Positions 46,923 to 56,764 of a stretch of 64,000 bases of DNA are shown here, in pieces (the first letter of the stretch is position 1; each line of letters starts with the position of its first letter). This stretch comes from Melieria omissa (Eukaryota; Arthropoda; Insecta; Diptera; Ulidiidae): positions 102,993,729 to 103,057,728 of the forward strand of contig OZ020267.1 of the NCBI GenBank assembly GCA_963971225.1, in the 5' to 3' direction. The position numbers were made by a program, and so were the translations under genes. The notes under the pieces are model-generated. The model was given only the letters and a program-made list of their open reading frames with translations, had not been told where the DNA came from and did not search any database.

Positions 46923-47130
46923 TAAGAAAATATAAGGAACCTTTAAGTAATGTTTAAAATATTGTCTGCATTCTACGCTTCAACGCTTAAAGATTTTTTT
47001 AAATATATTTTTTTAATTTTTCATCTTCTTCTCAACGTTTAAATATTTTTCTATATATTTTAGTATATTTTCTATATATTTTAAACGTTTAAATATTTTT
47101 CTACATATTTTGTTTAGTTTATCTTCTAGG
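46923..47130 (+). repeat. Receptor 3' flank remnant plus minisatellite
   Basis: AAAATATAAGGAACCTTTAA and the AACGTTTAAATATTTTTCTA units match the flank after receptors C and D (28,830-28,975; 37,030-37,215), but no receptor lies directly upstream. It suggests a lost or displaced receptor unit. Confidence 0.55.
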
Positions 47131-47132
47131 CA

Positions 47133-47455
47133 GCCGCCGTGCTCAGTTGGATAGTGCGTTGGACCGCGAGTCAAAGGCAGCAACCCCAGGTTCAATACTG
47201 CCTGTAATAACACCTAAAAAAAACAACGGGAAAACTCGTTTTCTCTTTCGGTGGCTGTCCTCTCAGCTGGAAATGACAAACCTCTACGAGTAAAGTAAAT
47301 TGCTTATGAAAAAGCTCCCAATTTGCCGTTCGGAACCGGCATAAAACTGTAGGTCCCTTCCACCCGCGTACAAATTCACACGCACAACACGGGTGGTTGC
47401 GGGAAGCTGGGCCTTAGTCTCGCGTAAGCGGGCTGTCGTGTCAGTCAATTATATT
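47133..47455 (+). repeat. Second tRNA-derived SINE family
   Basis: The head GCAGCCGCCGTGCTCAGTTG with an A-box-like CTCAGTTGGATAG and a B-box-like AGGTTCAATACTGCC precedes about 240 bases of body. It is inserted in the minisatellite, which continues on the far side. Different from the family at 13,574. Confidence 0.65.
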
Positions 47456-47464
47456 AAAAAAATT

Positions 47465-47845
47465 ATTATCTTCTATTCAACGTTTAAATATTTTTCTATA
47501 TTTTATTTAACTGCCCATCTTCTTTTAAATATTTTTCTATATATTTTTTTTAATTGTCAACGTTAATTTCAACGTTTAACTATTTTTTTAATATTTTTCT
47601 ATATATTTTTTTCTGTCCCTTTTCTTTTCAACGTTGAAATATTTTTCTATACTTTTGTTTTTGTCCATTTTCGTTTCTACGTTGAAATATTTTTGCTATA
47701 TTTTTCTTCTTCTCAACGTTTAAATATTTGTCTATATATTTTAACCGTCCATTTTTTACCGACCGTTTATTTTTCTATATATTTTTTCAATTTCCCATCT
47801 TCTTTTCAACTTATGTATAGTTGAAAAATTTTTCTATATTTTTTT
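47465..47845 (+). repeat. Minisatellite continuing to the Ty3/gypsy junction
   Basis: Six or more units of (T)CAACGTTTAAATATTTTTCT with CTTCTTTT; ends where retroelement protease sequence begins at about 47,850. Confidence 0.7.
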
Positions 47846-47849
47846 CAGT

Positions 47850-48811
47850 TTATGATTTCGGGAGAACCATAAACTGAATATTTAGACAACGCCCACCAAT
47901 AAATACTTTGCAAGCTGTGGAGAGGCACTCTTGAAAAGATACGCTCCCATCAGCGAGTGAAACCTCGCATTTCACTTTCGAAAACTTGCACCCTTTAAAC
48001 TTTGTGATGCATTTAAGATTTGCACTTGCAACGCTTGTGCGAGCTCCGGAGTCAAAATACGATTGACAAGGTACACCAAACAGTTGCACATTGACAACAG
48101 GAGTGTCTATACCAATAGGGTCTGTTGACAACGAGTTAAAATTGACAACGCCGGCAGATATAGCTGCCTTCTTACTGCACTTGGGGCAAGTCGCACGAGT
48201 CACGCCTGGAGCATTGCAACCGTAGCACGCGAACTTCGGTTTGGTAGCCACCGCTTCAGCAATTTCTTTCTTAACACAATTTTCAACACTGTGCCCCTTT
48301 TTACGACAAAAACTGCACCGATCTGGACCACTGGAAACAGAACTATGGACATCAGCTTTCACAGTGTGCATTCTGCTTCACGAGCTTCAGCCATCAGCTC
48401 ATCAAAATTCGAAATTCTTTGACGGCTAACTTTATCTCGAATTTGAGTGAAACAAAAGATCAATTTGGTCAGCTTCAGCTGGCACATTTGTCAATTGAGA
48501 AAACAATGCACGTTTCTTTCGGATAAAAGTGTCTGTTGGTTCGTTCTTTGCCGACATGTATGTATGTCGGTAAAAGTCGTTGCAATTGCGTCACCCTCGA
48601 GAATCATTGGCACGCCGTTTATTGCATCCGAATCAGATATTTTTTCGACCAATTTGAACGTCGAAATTGCAGCAATCAATTCCTCGACTTTTAAGGCGCT
48701 TCGTTCACTGCTGTAACGCGGCGTGCAAAAGCTGAACGAGCCAGTTCGTGAATTCAAATTGCTGACTGCTTGCATCAGCCGATCAAATTGCTCGGGAGTA
48801 AAAGTCGCCAT
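47850..48811 (-). pseudogene. Ty3/gypsy gag and protease (element 1, broken)
   Basis: Minus strand from ATG at 48,811 (MATFTPEQFDRLMQAVSNLN). A frameshift near 48,490 divides gag; the second part has a CCHC zinc knuckle CSFCRKKGHSVENC, a Cys-rich CYGCNAPG...CPKCSKK, and a retropepsin core FDSGARTSVAS. The frame ends at 47,850 just past FMVLPKS, where minisatellite begins, so RT does not follow. Gag packages the RNA and protease matures the polyprotein. A primer-binding-site candidate TGGCGCCCAAGATCGTGG (48,913-48,896) separates it from the LTR. Confidence 0.82.
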
Positions 48812-49276
48812 TTTGAAATTCGCAGAATTACTTTCGGGCTCTCGCAATACGTTCGCTGCGGCGAATCGAATATTCGGAACTGCTGGGAAGTTTAGCCACG
48901 ATCTTGGGCGCCAATTGTAGAAAGATTTCCTTTTTATTCGCAGATTCTAAACTATAAGAGTTTTCTTTATTTAAAAGAGTTAAAAGATTACAGTTTATGA
49001 CTTTCTACGCACGCTCACAATCGGCCAGGCTTCGCCGTCCACGATTGCTTGCGACCAGCGTTGCCACAAGAAAAAACAAAAAACATAACAAAATTGTACA
49101 AAAATAACCAAACTGTTTATTCCACATAAGCCAAAAAAAAACCCCCATACATAAACTTCAAGATTTAAAGATTTAAACAATGCTGCTTACTTTTTTACGA
49201 GAAACAGCAGTGCCTATGAGTTGCCACTATCAATCAATATCAATATTATTGCCACTCCAAGTAATAGTGTAATAAT

Positions 49277-51175
49277 TAGGGATCGGAATTATATGCAAAT
49301 GCATATTTTTTTGGAGCATCGGATTTGAACGGGACCAAGACAGAAACTATTTTTGTTGAAAAATATTAAGAATGAGCTAACATATGCAGTGCATATTTGC
49401 ATATGTTTGCATATTTTGCATATTTTTTGCATATTTTGCATACTTTTTGCATATTTTGTATATATTTGTTGAATATTTTGGCATAATTTTGCATGTTTTT
49501 TCCATTTTTTGCCGTATTTGGCGTAGCTATATATATAAACATATTCATATAGACTTATTTTTTTCTATGCAAACTAACAAGAGTGATGTTCGTGTGCTCC
49601 TGTGTGTAAGGGGTTGGGATGGGAGTTAAATTGGACAATCCCAGACTTTTGTTATTCCGAGAATGATGTTCTTAGGATCATTATTGAGGATGTTGTAGTT
49701 TGGCTTACTCAGCTATTTTTTGGAGTCAGCAATGCCCAGCATACAAGAATAATGAACGTTTTCGAGCTGGTGTACGGCATATACTGACCGTAGAAAACTT
49801 GGAGGAAATTTTAGTTATTTACTGTAATAAGTAGTTGATTTTTTACATTTCATTTTAAGTTTTGTTATTATTTGAGTTAAGGTTTTGTTTTGAATTCTAT
49901 TTAAAAGACAATGATTTTTTAAACTGTTTCGAACTTCCCAAATTTCACTAAATTCCTGGAATATAAGAAATACCACCAGTTATCCCCGGCTTTGCACGGA
50001 AGAATTTCATACTTTTATTAAAAAAATTTTGATTCCATAACTATCACGACCGCGCGGCTGTGCACGCGAAATTTTAAGTCAATGGGCTCAATAAATCAAG
50101 TTTCCGTACGGACGTCTTGTAAATATTTAGTCGCTTGGCAGCGCTAATACGGATTACTTGGCTTGTCGCCGGCCGTTTTTTACATTATCCGGAGATTATG
50201 AATTGTTAAGTTACAATAATCTCATCGTACTTTCATGAAATTTCGAAGATATACATACGAAACTAAATACAAAATTTGTTTGTTTTTTGAAATTCGCGCA
50301 CGACACCACTGTGGTGTTGCCGGCTGTTGGTCGCTAGTTTGCTCACGACGCCACTGTGGTGTCACCGGACGACATAATGGGTAATCCTTCGTTGATCCAG
50401 TCAGACTCGTACGAGAAAATAACTGTCTAATTACATCTTATTTAAAGGGCTTTCGCCATATTTAAAGTAAATTTCCCTACACAAACTATTAACCCATCGT
50501 TGATAAAAAACACGTTTCACTTTAACCTAGTTTGAAGAAAAAAAAAATCATTAAATCATGCTTATCCATACAAACTTTTAACCCTTAGTTTACCCTGTTT
50601 GATTTCGATTTAAAAAAACTGAGAAACACGTATTTGATTATTTCGCATTTGAAGTACTTTTACCAAATTTGAAGTCAAACGGGTCAAAAAATTTTGTTTC
50701 CCCATACTAACATTTAACCCTTGGTTTACCTAGTTAAATTTAGATTTTCACAAAAGTAAAAAATTTGTGTTTAATTATTTTTTATTTCTAATGTTTTCAC
50801 AAATTTTTAAGTCAATAGGCCTATCGGTTCATGGTTTTGTCGTAGTCTTTCCGTATACGAACCTTAACCCTTGGTTGACCCCGTTAAGTTTCGATTTCCG
50901 AAAAATTTAAAAATATGTATGTGTCGAATTATTTTTTATTTGAAGTATTTTCACCAAATTTGAAATCAATAGGCTCATTAAATTGGGTTAACCCATGTTT
51001 TGCCCTTTTGGACCCCGAATTTCCAAAAATTTTTTTTGAACGAAGGTTCATTTTGGAAGATGTAGTACCTACACTGCAAATTTCATGTTTCTAGCTTCAG
51101 CGGTTCGATCTGGATGGAGTGCATATGTTTTGCATATATTTTGCATATTTCGTGTGCATATAAATCCGATACCTA
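49277..51175. mobile_element. hAT-type non-autonomous element
   Basis: 1,899 bp, 8-bp target duplication GTAATAAT (49,269-49,276 and 51,176-51,183), termini TAGGGATCGGAATTATATGC / GCATATAAATCCGATACCTA. Subterminal TTTGCATATTTTGCATA repeats at both ends fit hAT structure. No transposase. It contains a Helitron-like fragment. Confidence 0.88.
49976..50990 (-). mobile_element. Helitron-like fragment inside the hAT element
   Basis: The minus-strand 3' end reads CCGTGCAAAGCCGGGGATAA-CTGG|T, a good Helitron terminus. Inward are AAGTCAATGGGCTCAATAAA and repeated TTAACCC(T/A)TGGTT modules shared with 22,281-26,482. The 5' end is not clear, so the right boundary is approximate. Confidence 0.55.
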
Positions 51176-51435
51176 GTAATAATAGATCAATTTTGTATCA
51201 GTGTGCAATATTCTAAAAATATAACCAAATTGGATCAAAAATCACCAATCCCCATTTGGAGCGAAAGCTTCTATCCATGTGTTTACAAACGAGCTTTAGC
51301 TCAATTAGCGTTACCAACTATTTTATTCTTAGGACTAAAGATAAACAAAGATAACTTATGCTACTCTGCTACAGTCTCCCCTTTGACGTGCGAGGAGCAC
51401 TGGAATCGTGCGTCAACTTAGGCTGTCATCTTAGG

Positions 51436-52735
51436 TCATCCTCTCCGTCGAATCGGTCTTACAGGAACTGGATCTTCCTCAGCGTTGGTACCCTTGTACA
51501 AAGTGAGTGCGGATGCATGGTAAGCGCCAATTGCCACGGTAGGGTCATCCTTCGTTGCAACTTCATAAATGGATGCGCCAACCTTCCGTATAACCACATA
51601 AGGTCCGTCTCGTTTCGGCACAAACTTTGATGAAATTACTTTCGATGCTTGGCTAAGGACGTGGATGGTGACCAATACTTCAGTACCCACTTCTATATCT
51701 TCTTGTGATCGTCGATGCTTGTCGCTATGTATCTTGTTTCGGTTTTGCGTCTGCTGTTGTTAAAGTTGTTGGCCATACTCTTTAGATACGGTGAGATTTG
51801 ATCTACATCATCAAACGTTCGAAGCTCTCTTCCAAAAGTGAGGTAAGCTGCAGTGTAACCAGTAGACTGACATTTAGCTGTGTTCATAGCAAAACGAATT
51901 GATGGCAATCCGTGGTCCCAAACGTCGTGTTGGTTTTGAACAACAATAGCAAGTTGTGCTTTAAGGTCTCTGTTTTTGCGCTCAACTGGATTGGCTGCCG
52001 GATGATAAACGGGTGTAAAAAGTTGTTGTATGCCCATGCAATATGCAACTTTTTGCATAATGTATGAAACAAACTGGACTCCGTTATCTGATTTTAGGCG
52101 TCGCGGAATACCAAAACGCATAAATACTTCTTCGATTAATACCTTGGCACAATTCTTAGCAGTAGCTTCTGTTATAAAGATCCATTGATGACCCTCTGCA
52201 GTTTTGGATAATGGTCCAAATAGAAAAAGATCGATTGCTATTACTTCAAAACGTTGTTTACCGCTTGAAGTTTGCAGTAATCCCATTGGCTTCATGTTGG
52301 TTGCTTTGTAGCGCTGACATTCGATGCAATTTCGTACATATTTACTTACATATGTCTGCACGCATGCCTGGCCAAAAGTAGCAGTATGCAATACGCGCAA
52401 TTGTTCTTTCTGCTCCGTAATGCCCTGCAGTACTTTCGTCGTGAAATGATTTCAAAATAGCTGCTCGCTCGTGCAAAGGAATTACAAGCTGAGCGTCTTC
52501 AACAGTGTCGTTAGCATAGCAATACAGGACACCATCGTTTACGATATAAACGCAGTTATTCCAAATATTGACGTTCTCATCTGCTTTCTCCAGTTAAAGG
52601 ATAATGTTCTTCAAATATTCGTCTTTGAACTGCTGATCTCTTAATTCTTTCGGACCTTTACGGGGTAAGTCCACATAAAATGCACAAATGCAATTTAGAG
52701 ATATGTGATCGATTTCCATACAGGGTGGTCGTGAC
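51436..52735 (-). pseudogene. Ty3/gypsy integrase (element 1, broken)
   Basis: Minus strand: a stretch ending RNase H/tether, a frameshift near 52,400 at the HHCC zinc region (CIECQRYKATNMKP), the DDE core with AIDLFLFGPLSKTAEG (first Asp), LKSDNGVQFVSYI (second Asp) and HPAANPVERKNRDLK (Glu), then a second frameshift near 51,700 and the C-terminal VPKRDGPYVVIRKVGASIYEV part, ending at 51,436. Integrase would insert the cDNA. The catalytic residues remain, but two frameshifts and an upstream stop inactivate it. Confidence 0.85.
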
Positions 52736-52763
52736 AACTGCTACCGCGTTGGTTCTTCCTGGG

Positions 52764-53210
52764 TGTGGATGGATGGATGGATGGATGTGAGGGTGGGCAG
52801 GAAGGCTACCATAGCACTCAGTCCATTTCAGACCATTGTACTATACCCATGCGGGATAGGGAAGGAAAATGAGAGTAATATCTCATATTTCACCCGTTTT
52901 TGAAATGCGTATACAACACTGTCTTTCCAACATATGTTACAGCACACATTCTAAGCGGATGGGGAAAGGGAGGGGAGGGGACCTACAGTTTAACGCCGAA
53001 TCCGAACGGCGATTGGCAGTTTCTCGTTCACACTTGGAGGTTTTGCCATTGCCTGCCAAGAGCGCACTTGTGCGATTCTTGTAATTCTCATTCCCTTCAT
53101 GTGGATAGCGATAGAAGTAGACGAGTTGTTCACCACCCCAAGCCAGGAATCGAACCTGGAGCCTTTGGTATGAGAAGCAAGCGCGTTACCCGCTGGACTA
53201 TCAAGGCCGG
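52764..53210 (-). repeat. SINE inserted in the Ty3/gypsy pol
   Basis: Minus-strand copy of the 13,574 family: head GCCGGCCTTGATAGTCCAGC near 53,210, B-box GGTTCGATTCC, and a (GATG)n-type simple tail at 52,767-52,790. Target duplication CTTCCTGGG at 52,755-52,763 and 53,211-53,219. It lies between RNase H and integrase. Confidence 0.8.
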
Positions 53211-53219
53211 CTTCCTGGG

Positions 53220-53372
53220 GTGTAGTCTACCTTGAAGTTATATTGCTGTATCTGCAATGCCCATATGGCGAGACGACCTGATGGTTGGATGGATGGATGG
53301 AGCAATTGTTTAATTTGTTGAAGGCGCAAATTTGTGGCTCAGACTTTCCAGGCCAGTTAACGTTCTTTTTCA
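53220..53372 (-). pseudogene. Ty3/gypsy RNase H fragment
   Basis: Minus strand NVNWPGKSEPQICAF and GRLAIWALQIQQYNFKVDYT, the latter equal in form to the GR.A.W.L.LQ.Y.F.V.Y segment that ends the RNase H region in Ty3/gypsy pol. Bounded by the SINE on one side and the TTAA element on the other. Confidence 0.7.
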
Positions 53373-53376
53373 TTAA

Positions 53377-54577
53377 GGGGGTCCTCTAATTTTAAATTTT
53401 GAAAAAATCGATCTATTTTTTATTTCATATTTTTATAGTATAACTTTCATAGAAAAAGTATACGAACGGATTTTGTCGAATTCGTATACATCTCTGAGAT
53501 ACAGAGCGTCAAATACGAGGGCGGGTCAATAAGTCCGTGACTTTTTGAATGAAACACAGGTTTTTAGATAAAAAGTTATTTTATTTTTCAACGTAGTCTC
53601 CTTTGAGATCTATACACTTAGCCCAACGTTTCTCAAGTTTTTTATCCCTTCCGAAAAATATGATTTATCGAGGTCTTCAAAATAGGCATTTGTTTGTGAG
53701 ATGACTTCGTCATTGGAGGCAAATCTCTTTCCGCCAAACCATTTCTTCAAGTTTTGGAACAAGAAATAGTCACTTGTTGCTAGATCGGGTGAATAGGCGG
53801 GCGCGAATGTGTGCACCCGTGCACACGAAATTCACTTTTTTCCATTTTCTTCTCAGTCAACGCGGTAGTCTGATATTAACGGCTGTCAAAAACAAACTAA
53901 TGTCGCAGCTTGTTCAATTTTTGACAAGAGTCAACTGACAGATGACTGTTGACGGGAGCAGTGTTGCCATTTCAATTAAGAGGCGGGAAATTCAAAAAGT
54001 CACGGACTTATTGACCCGCCCTCGTAACACGGTAACACGGTTTTAAAACTTTAAACGCGTTTTTCTCGAAAACACATTTTTTGACCATTGCACCATGATT
54101 CCGTCGAAACTAATTGACCGATTCACTTGATTCGTGTTTTGCTGTATTCAAAACGTTTTGCTCCACGGGTTAACCTACGGAAATTGCGCTCCATTGACTA
54201 GCCGATTTTTGGGGGGAGTTTTTAGAGCAAAAAAAGGACGAATTTCAAAAAAACACGTTAAAACGATGCCGCGGGTCCAATTTTGATCAGTTTGGGTTCA
54301 TTATAGGTCATCCTTTAATTGGAGTAATGCTTTTTAAGAGAAAATTTTTGGATTACATTTCAGACGAACAGGGACAAAGTTAGCATGGCGCAAACGCACC
54401 CTAAAAAAAAAGCAAGGCCGGTACTCAGCTGGCGGACCCCAACAGTGTTCGTGGTAGCACGTGGAAAAAGTTTTTTTTATAATTCAATATGTAAAGAATA
54501 AATATACGAAGAATTATCTCATTATCAGTTTCTGAAAAAAAAATCTCAAAAAACACCGTTTGTACTAGAGGACCCCC
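53377..54577. mobile_element. TTAA-flanked element inserted in Ty3/gypsy pol
   Basis: 1,201 bp between TTAA copies (53,373-53,376 and 54,578-54,581), termini GGGGGTCCTCTA / TAGAGGACCCCC. It separates the RT tail from RNase H, and contains the mariner at 53,516. Confidence 0.85.
53516..54024 (-). mobile_element. Internally deleted mariner
   Basis: 509 bp, TA at 53,514-53,515 and 54,025-54,026, inverted ends of over 30 bp starting CGAGGGCGGGTCAATAAGTC. The minus strand keeps the transposase start (MEKSEFRV, near 53,840) joined to the C-terminal third (FAPAYSPDLATSDYFLFQNL with its catalytic Asp; DEVISQTNAYFEDLDKSYFS). The middle is deleted. Confidence 0.88.
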
Positions 54578-54581
54578 TTAA

Positions 54582-54667
54582 GACTGTGAGTGGTTTTGCG
54601 ATTTCTGCGCAGTGCTCGATGAAACGACGGTACCATGAGCGATAAGGATATGGCCTAAATACTTCAC
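54582..54667 (-). pseudogene. Ty3/gypsy reverse transcriptase tail
   Basis: VKYLGHILIAHG and, in the next frame, SWYRRFIEHCAEIAKPLTVL, both standard segments after the RT catalytic core. The palm with its catalytic Asp pair is missing, since minisatellite starts at 54,668. Confidence 0.72.
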
Positions 54668-54850
54668 TATATATTTTTTCAACATTTAAATATTTTTCTA
54701 CCATATTCTTTTTAACTGTCCAGCTCCTTTTCAACGTTCAAATATTTTTCTATATATATTATATATATTAATATATTTTCTGTATATTTTAAACGTTTAA
54801 ATATTTTTCTATATTTTACCATTTCCCATCTTCTTTTCAATCTTTTGCAT
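54668..54850 (+). repeat. Minisatellite upstream of the piggyBac element
   Basis: Units with CAAC(A/G)TT(T/C)AAATATTTTTCT, resuming where the Ty3/gypsy block ends. The same array flanks the other end at 47,845. Confidence 0.7.
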
Positions 54851-54858
54851 TTTTTTAA

Positions 54859-56475
54859 CCCTAATCCGTCGTTCGGGTGATTTTTCACCCATTTTCAACT
54901 TTGGGATGCTATAACTTTCCTATATATTTATCAAAGTGATTAAGGTTTCTTGTATTTGTGACAAACCACTATTAGTTTTAGAAATTATCTACAACATATT
55001 GATTATTTCATTCTAACGGTGATTACAAAAAAAGTTACGTGGGCGACGTTCGGGTGATATTTCACCCATATGCAAATTGTATGGAAATTCAACGCAACAC
55101 ATACAGAAAATGCTATAAGATTACGCCTCTGGGATGAGAGTTTTGAACTGTTTTTATAGGTATAACCTTTTTATGGATCAATGGGCCTCTTGAACTCAAC
55201 GGAAAAAAAGAGCCAATTATATTATTTCAACTAAAGTTGGTATAACTCGCTATGCTTGGAGTCGTGTGTCAGCAATACAAAATGCCAGTGAAGACAAATG
55301 TTAAAGATAGTAACTGACAAAACTTATGTTGAAGTTTTGCGAGTTTTTGGCAGTGCATGGATTAGCGTTGTTGATATTCGGGCATATTTTGGTATTTTAA
55401 TTTTGAGTGATGTTTATAAGTCGAATGGAAAATCTCTTGATAATCTGTAGAGTTACACAAAAGGCAGACCAAACTTTCTTTCTGTCGGTGACAAAACCAC
55501 TCGCCAAGAACGTAACGATTCTAATGAAGAATGAAGCTCGTTAACACCCATAAGAGATATATGAGAAACGTGGGTTTAGCGACAACTGCTATGTACGTCC
55601 TATAAAAAGGACACACTAAGTTAACAAGAAGAAGATGCCCCTTTGAGCACTTTTCATCATAACCAGGATATGTGGGTGACAAAAAATTACTAGAAATTAC
55701 ATCGTTTTACAATAAGTCAAAATTAGTAGTTGACACTTTAGACCAATTGGTTGTTCACTAACTATACCGTCAAGTGAAAAACTAATCGGTGTCGATCCCA
55801 GCTGGAACCGCAACAAAAAGTACAAACGGCGAATTTTTCTTGAAGACTTAGATTTGAGTTTAATAAAGCTAAAGATTTTGCGTAGAGCAACGTTACTGAA
55901 AGGTAAATCTTCATGCTGACTTCTTATCTCAATACAGCCAATTTACCAAACCTTGTTAGAAAATCAGAGCGGAAAAAAGTAAAAAACTATTGAAACACGG
56001 TGCCAATTTGGTATCAAAAAAGATCGAAAAGTATACTATGCTTGCAGTTCTTGAAAAAGAAGTATGCTTGTGGTGAACACAAAGTTTTAGTTAACTACTG
56101 CCCTTCCTTCTCCTCTTTCCCCATCCGCTTAAAATGTGTGCTGTAACATATGTTGAAAAAACAGTGTTACATACACATTTAAAAAACAAGTGAAATTTGT
56201 GATATATCACAAGGGATCTCATAATATGCTTCCAAGTGTGTCTCTTACAGAGGGAGCCACAATAACCTAACCTAACTGCCCTAATTGCAAGTAAATATAG
56301 AAAAATTTGATATTTTATTTATCTGTAAGCTAACAAAGATAATAAAGATTAAAGATAACAAATGATTTTTTATTATAATTGGTCAAAAAATTCATTATAA
56401 CAATACAAAGTACCATATGGGTGAAATATGACCCGAACATCTTATGTGTGATTTTTTTTGAACGTCGGATGAGGG
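54859..56475 (+). mobile_element. piggyBac transposon, decayed
   Basis: 1,617 bp between TTAA at 54,855-54,858 and 56,476-56,479; termini CCCTAATCCGTCGTTC / GAACGTCGGATGAGGG (about 14 of 16 pairs). Transposase remnants are on the plus strand: EITSFYNKSKLVVDTLDQLV at 55,692-55,751, matching the piggyBac block ending GGVDTLDQ, and near 55,990-56,080 a Cys-rich end IKKDRKVYYACSS then KKKYACGEHKV, like the piggyBac C-terminal zinc region. Many stops. A SINE sits in its 3' part. Receptor E keeps the empty site (ATTTTTAAAATATTT near 44,617). Confidence 0.85.
56105..56274 (+). repeat. 5'-truncated SINE in the piggyBac element
   Basis: The 3' half of the 13,574 family ends in ATAACCTAACCTA. Target duplication ACTGCCCT at 56,097-56,104 and 56,275-56,282. 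Confidence 0.75.
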
Positions 56476-56546
56476 TTAAAAATTTTTTTATTTTTATTTT
56501 TTTAATTGTTCACCTTCTTTTCAACATTTAAATATTTTTTTAATTG

Positions 56547-56764
56547 CATTTCGGCAACTCTAATTTCAATTAATCAACCCTTTCCTCATACATTCTCAGA
56601 AAATATGTCGCATCATAACGCCTCTTCGGTTAGAAACTTTTTAATTATAGGTTCAATAAATGTTGTAGGCATTTTTACATTTTTTCCACCTGAGCAAAAC
56701 TTAAATAAAATTAAAATATTTTAATCGCCACCTTTAGTCACCGAATTGACACTCTGACAACAAA
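56547..56764 (+). promoter_or_regulatory. Conserved upstream block of receptor F, intact
   Basis: The same landmarks as D: CATTTCGGCAACTCTAATTT, ATATGTCGCATCATAACGCC, TTTTTTCCACCTGAGC, TTTTAATCGCCACC, GACACTCTGACAACAAAATG. There is no TATA box. Confidence 0.6.

Larger units (their letters stand above)
48916..51373 (-). mobile_element. Ty3/gypsy LTR (about 551 bp) interrupted by a hAT element
   Basis: On the minus strand it starts TGTAGCAGAG at 51,373, right after a polypurine tract AAAGGGGAGAC, and ends TCTACA at 48,916, two bases before the primer-binding site. TGTAG...CTACA are the inverted LTR ends. Removing the hAT element and one 8-bp duplication leaves about 551 bp. It lies between integrase (51.4-52.7 kb) and gag (48.8 kb). 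Confidence 0.8.

Noticed and set aside
47850..54667. An endogenous retrovirus with env
   Set aside because: No envelope-like frame is seen; gag, protease, partial RT, RNase H and integrase only.
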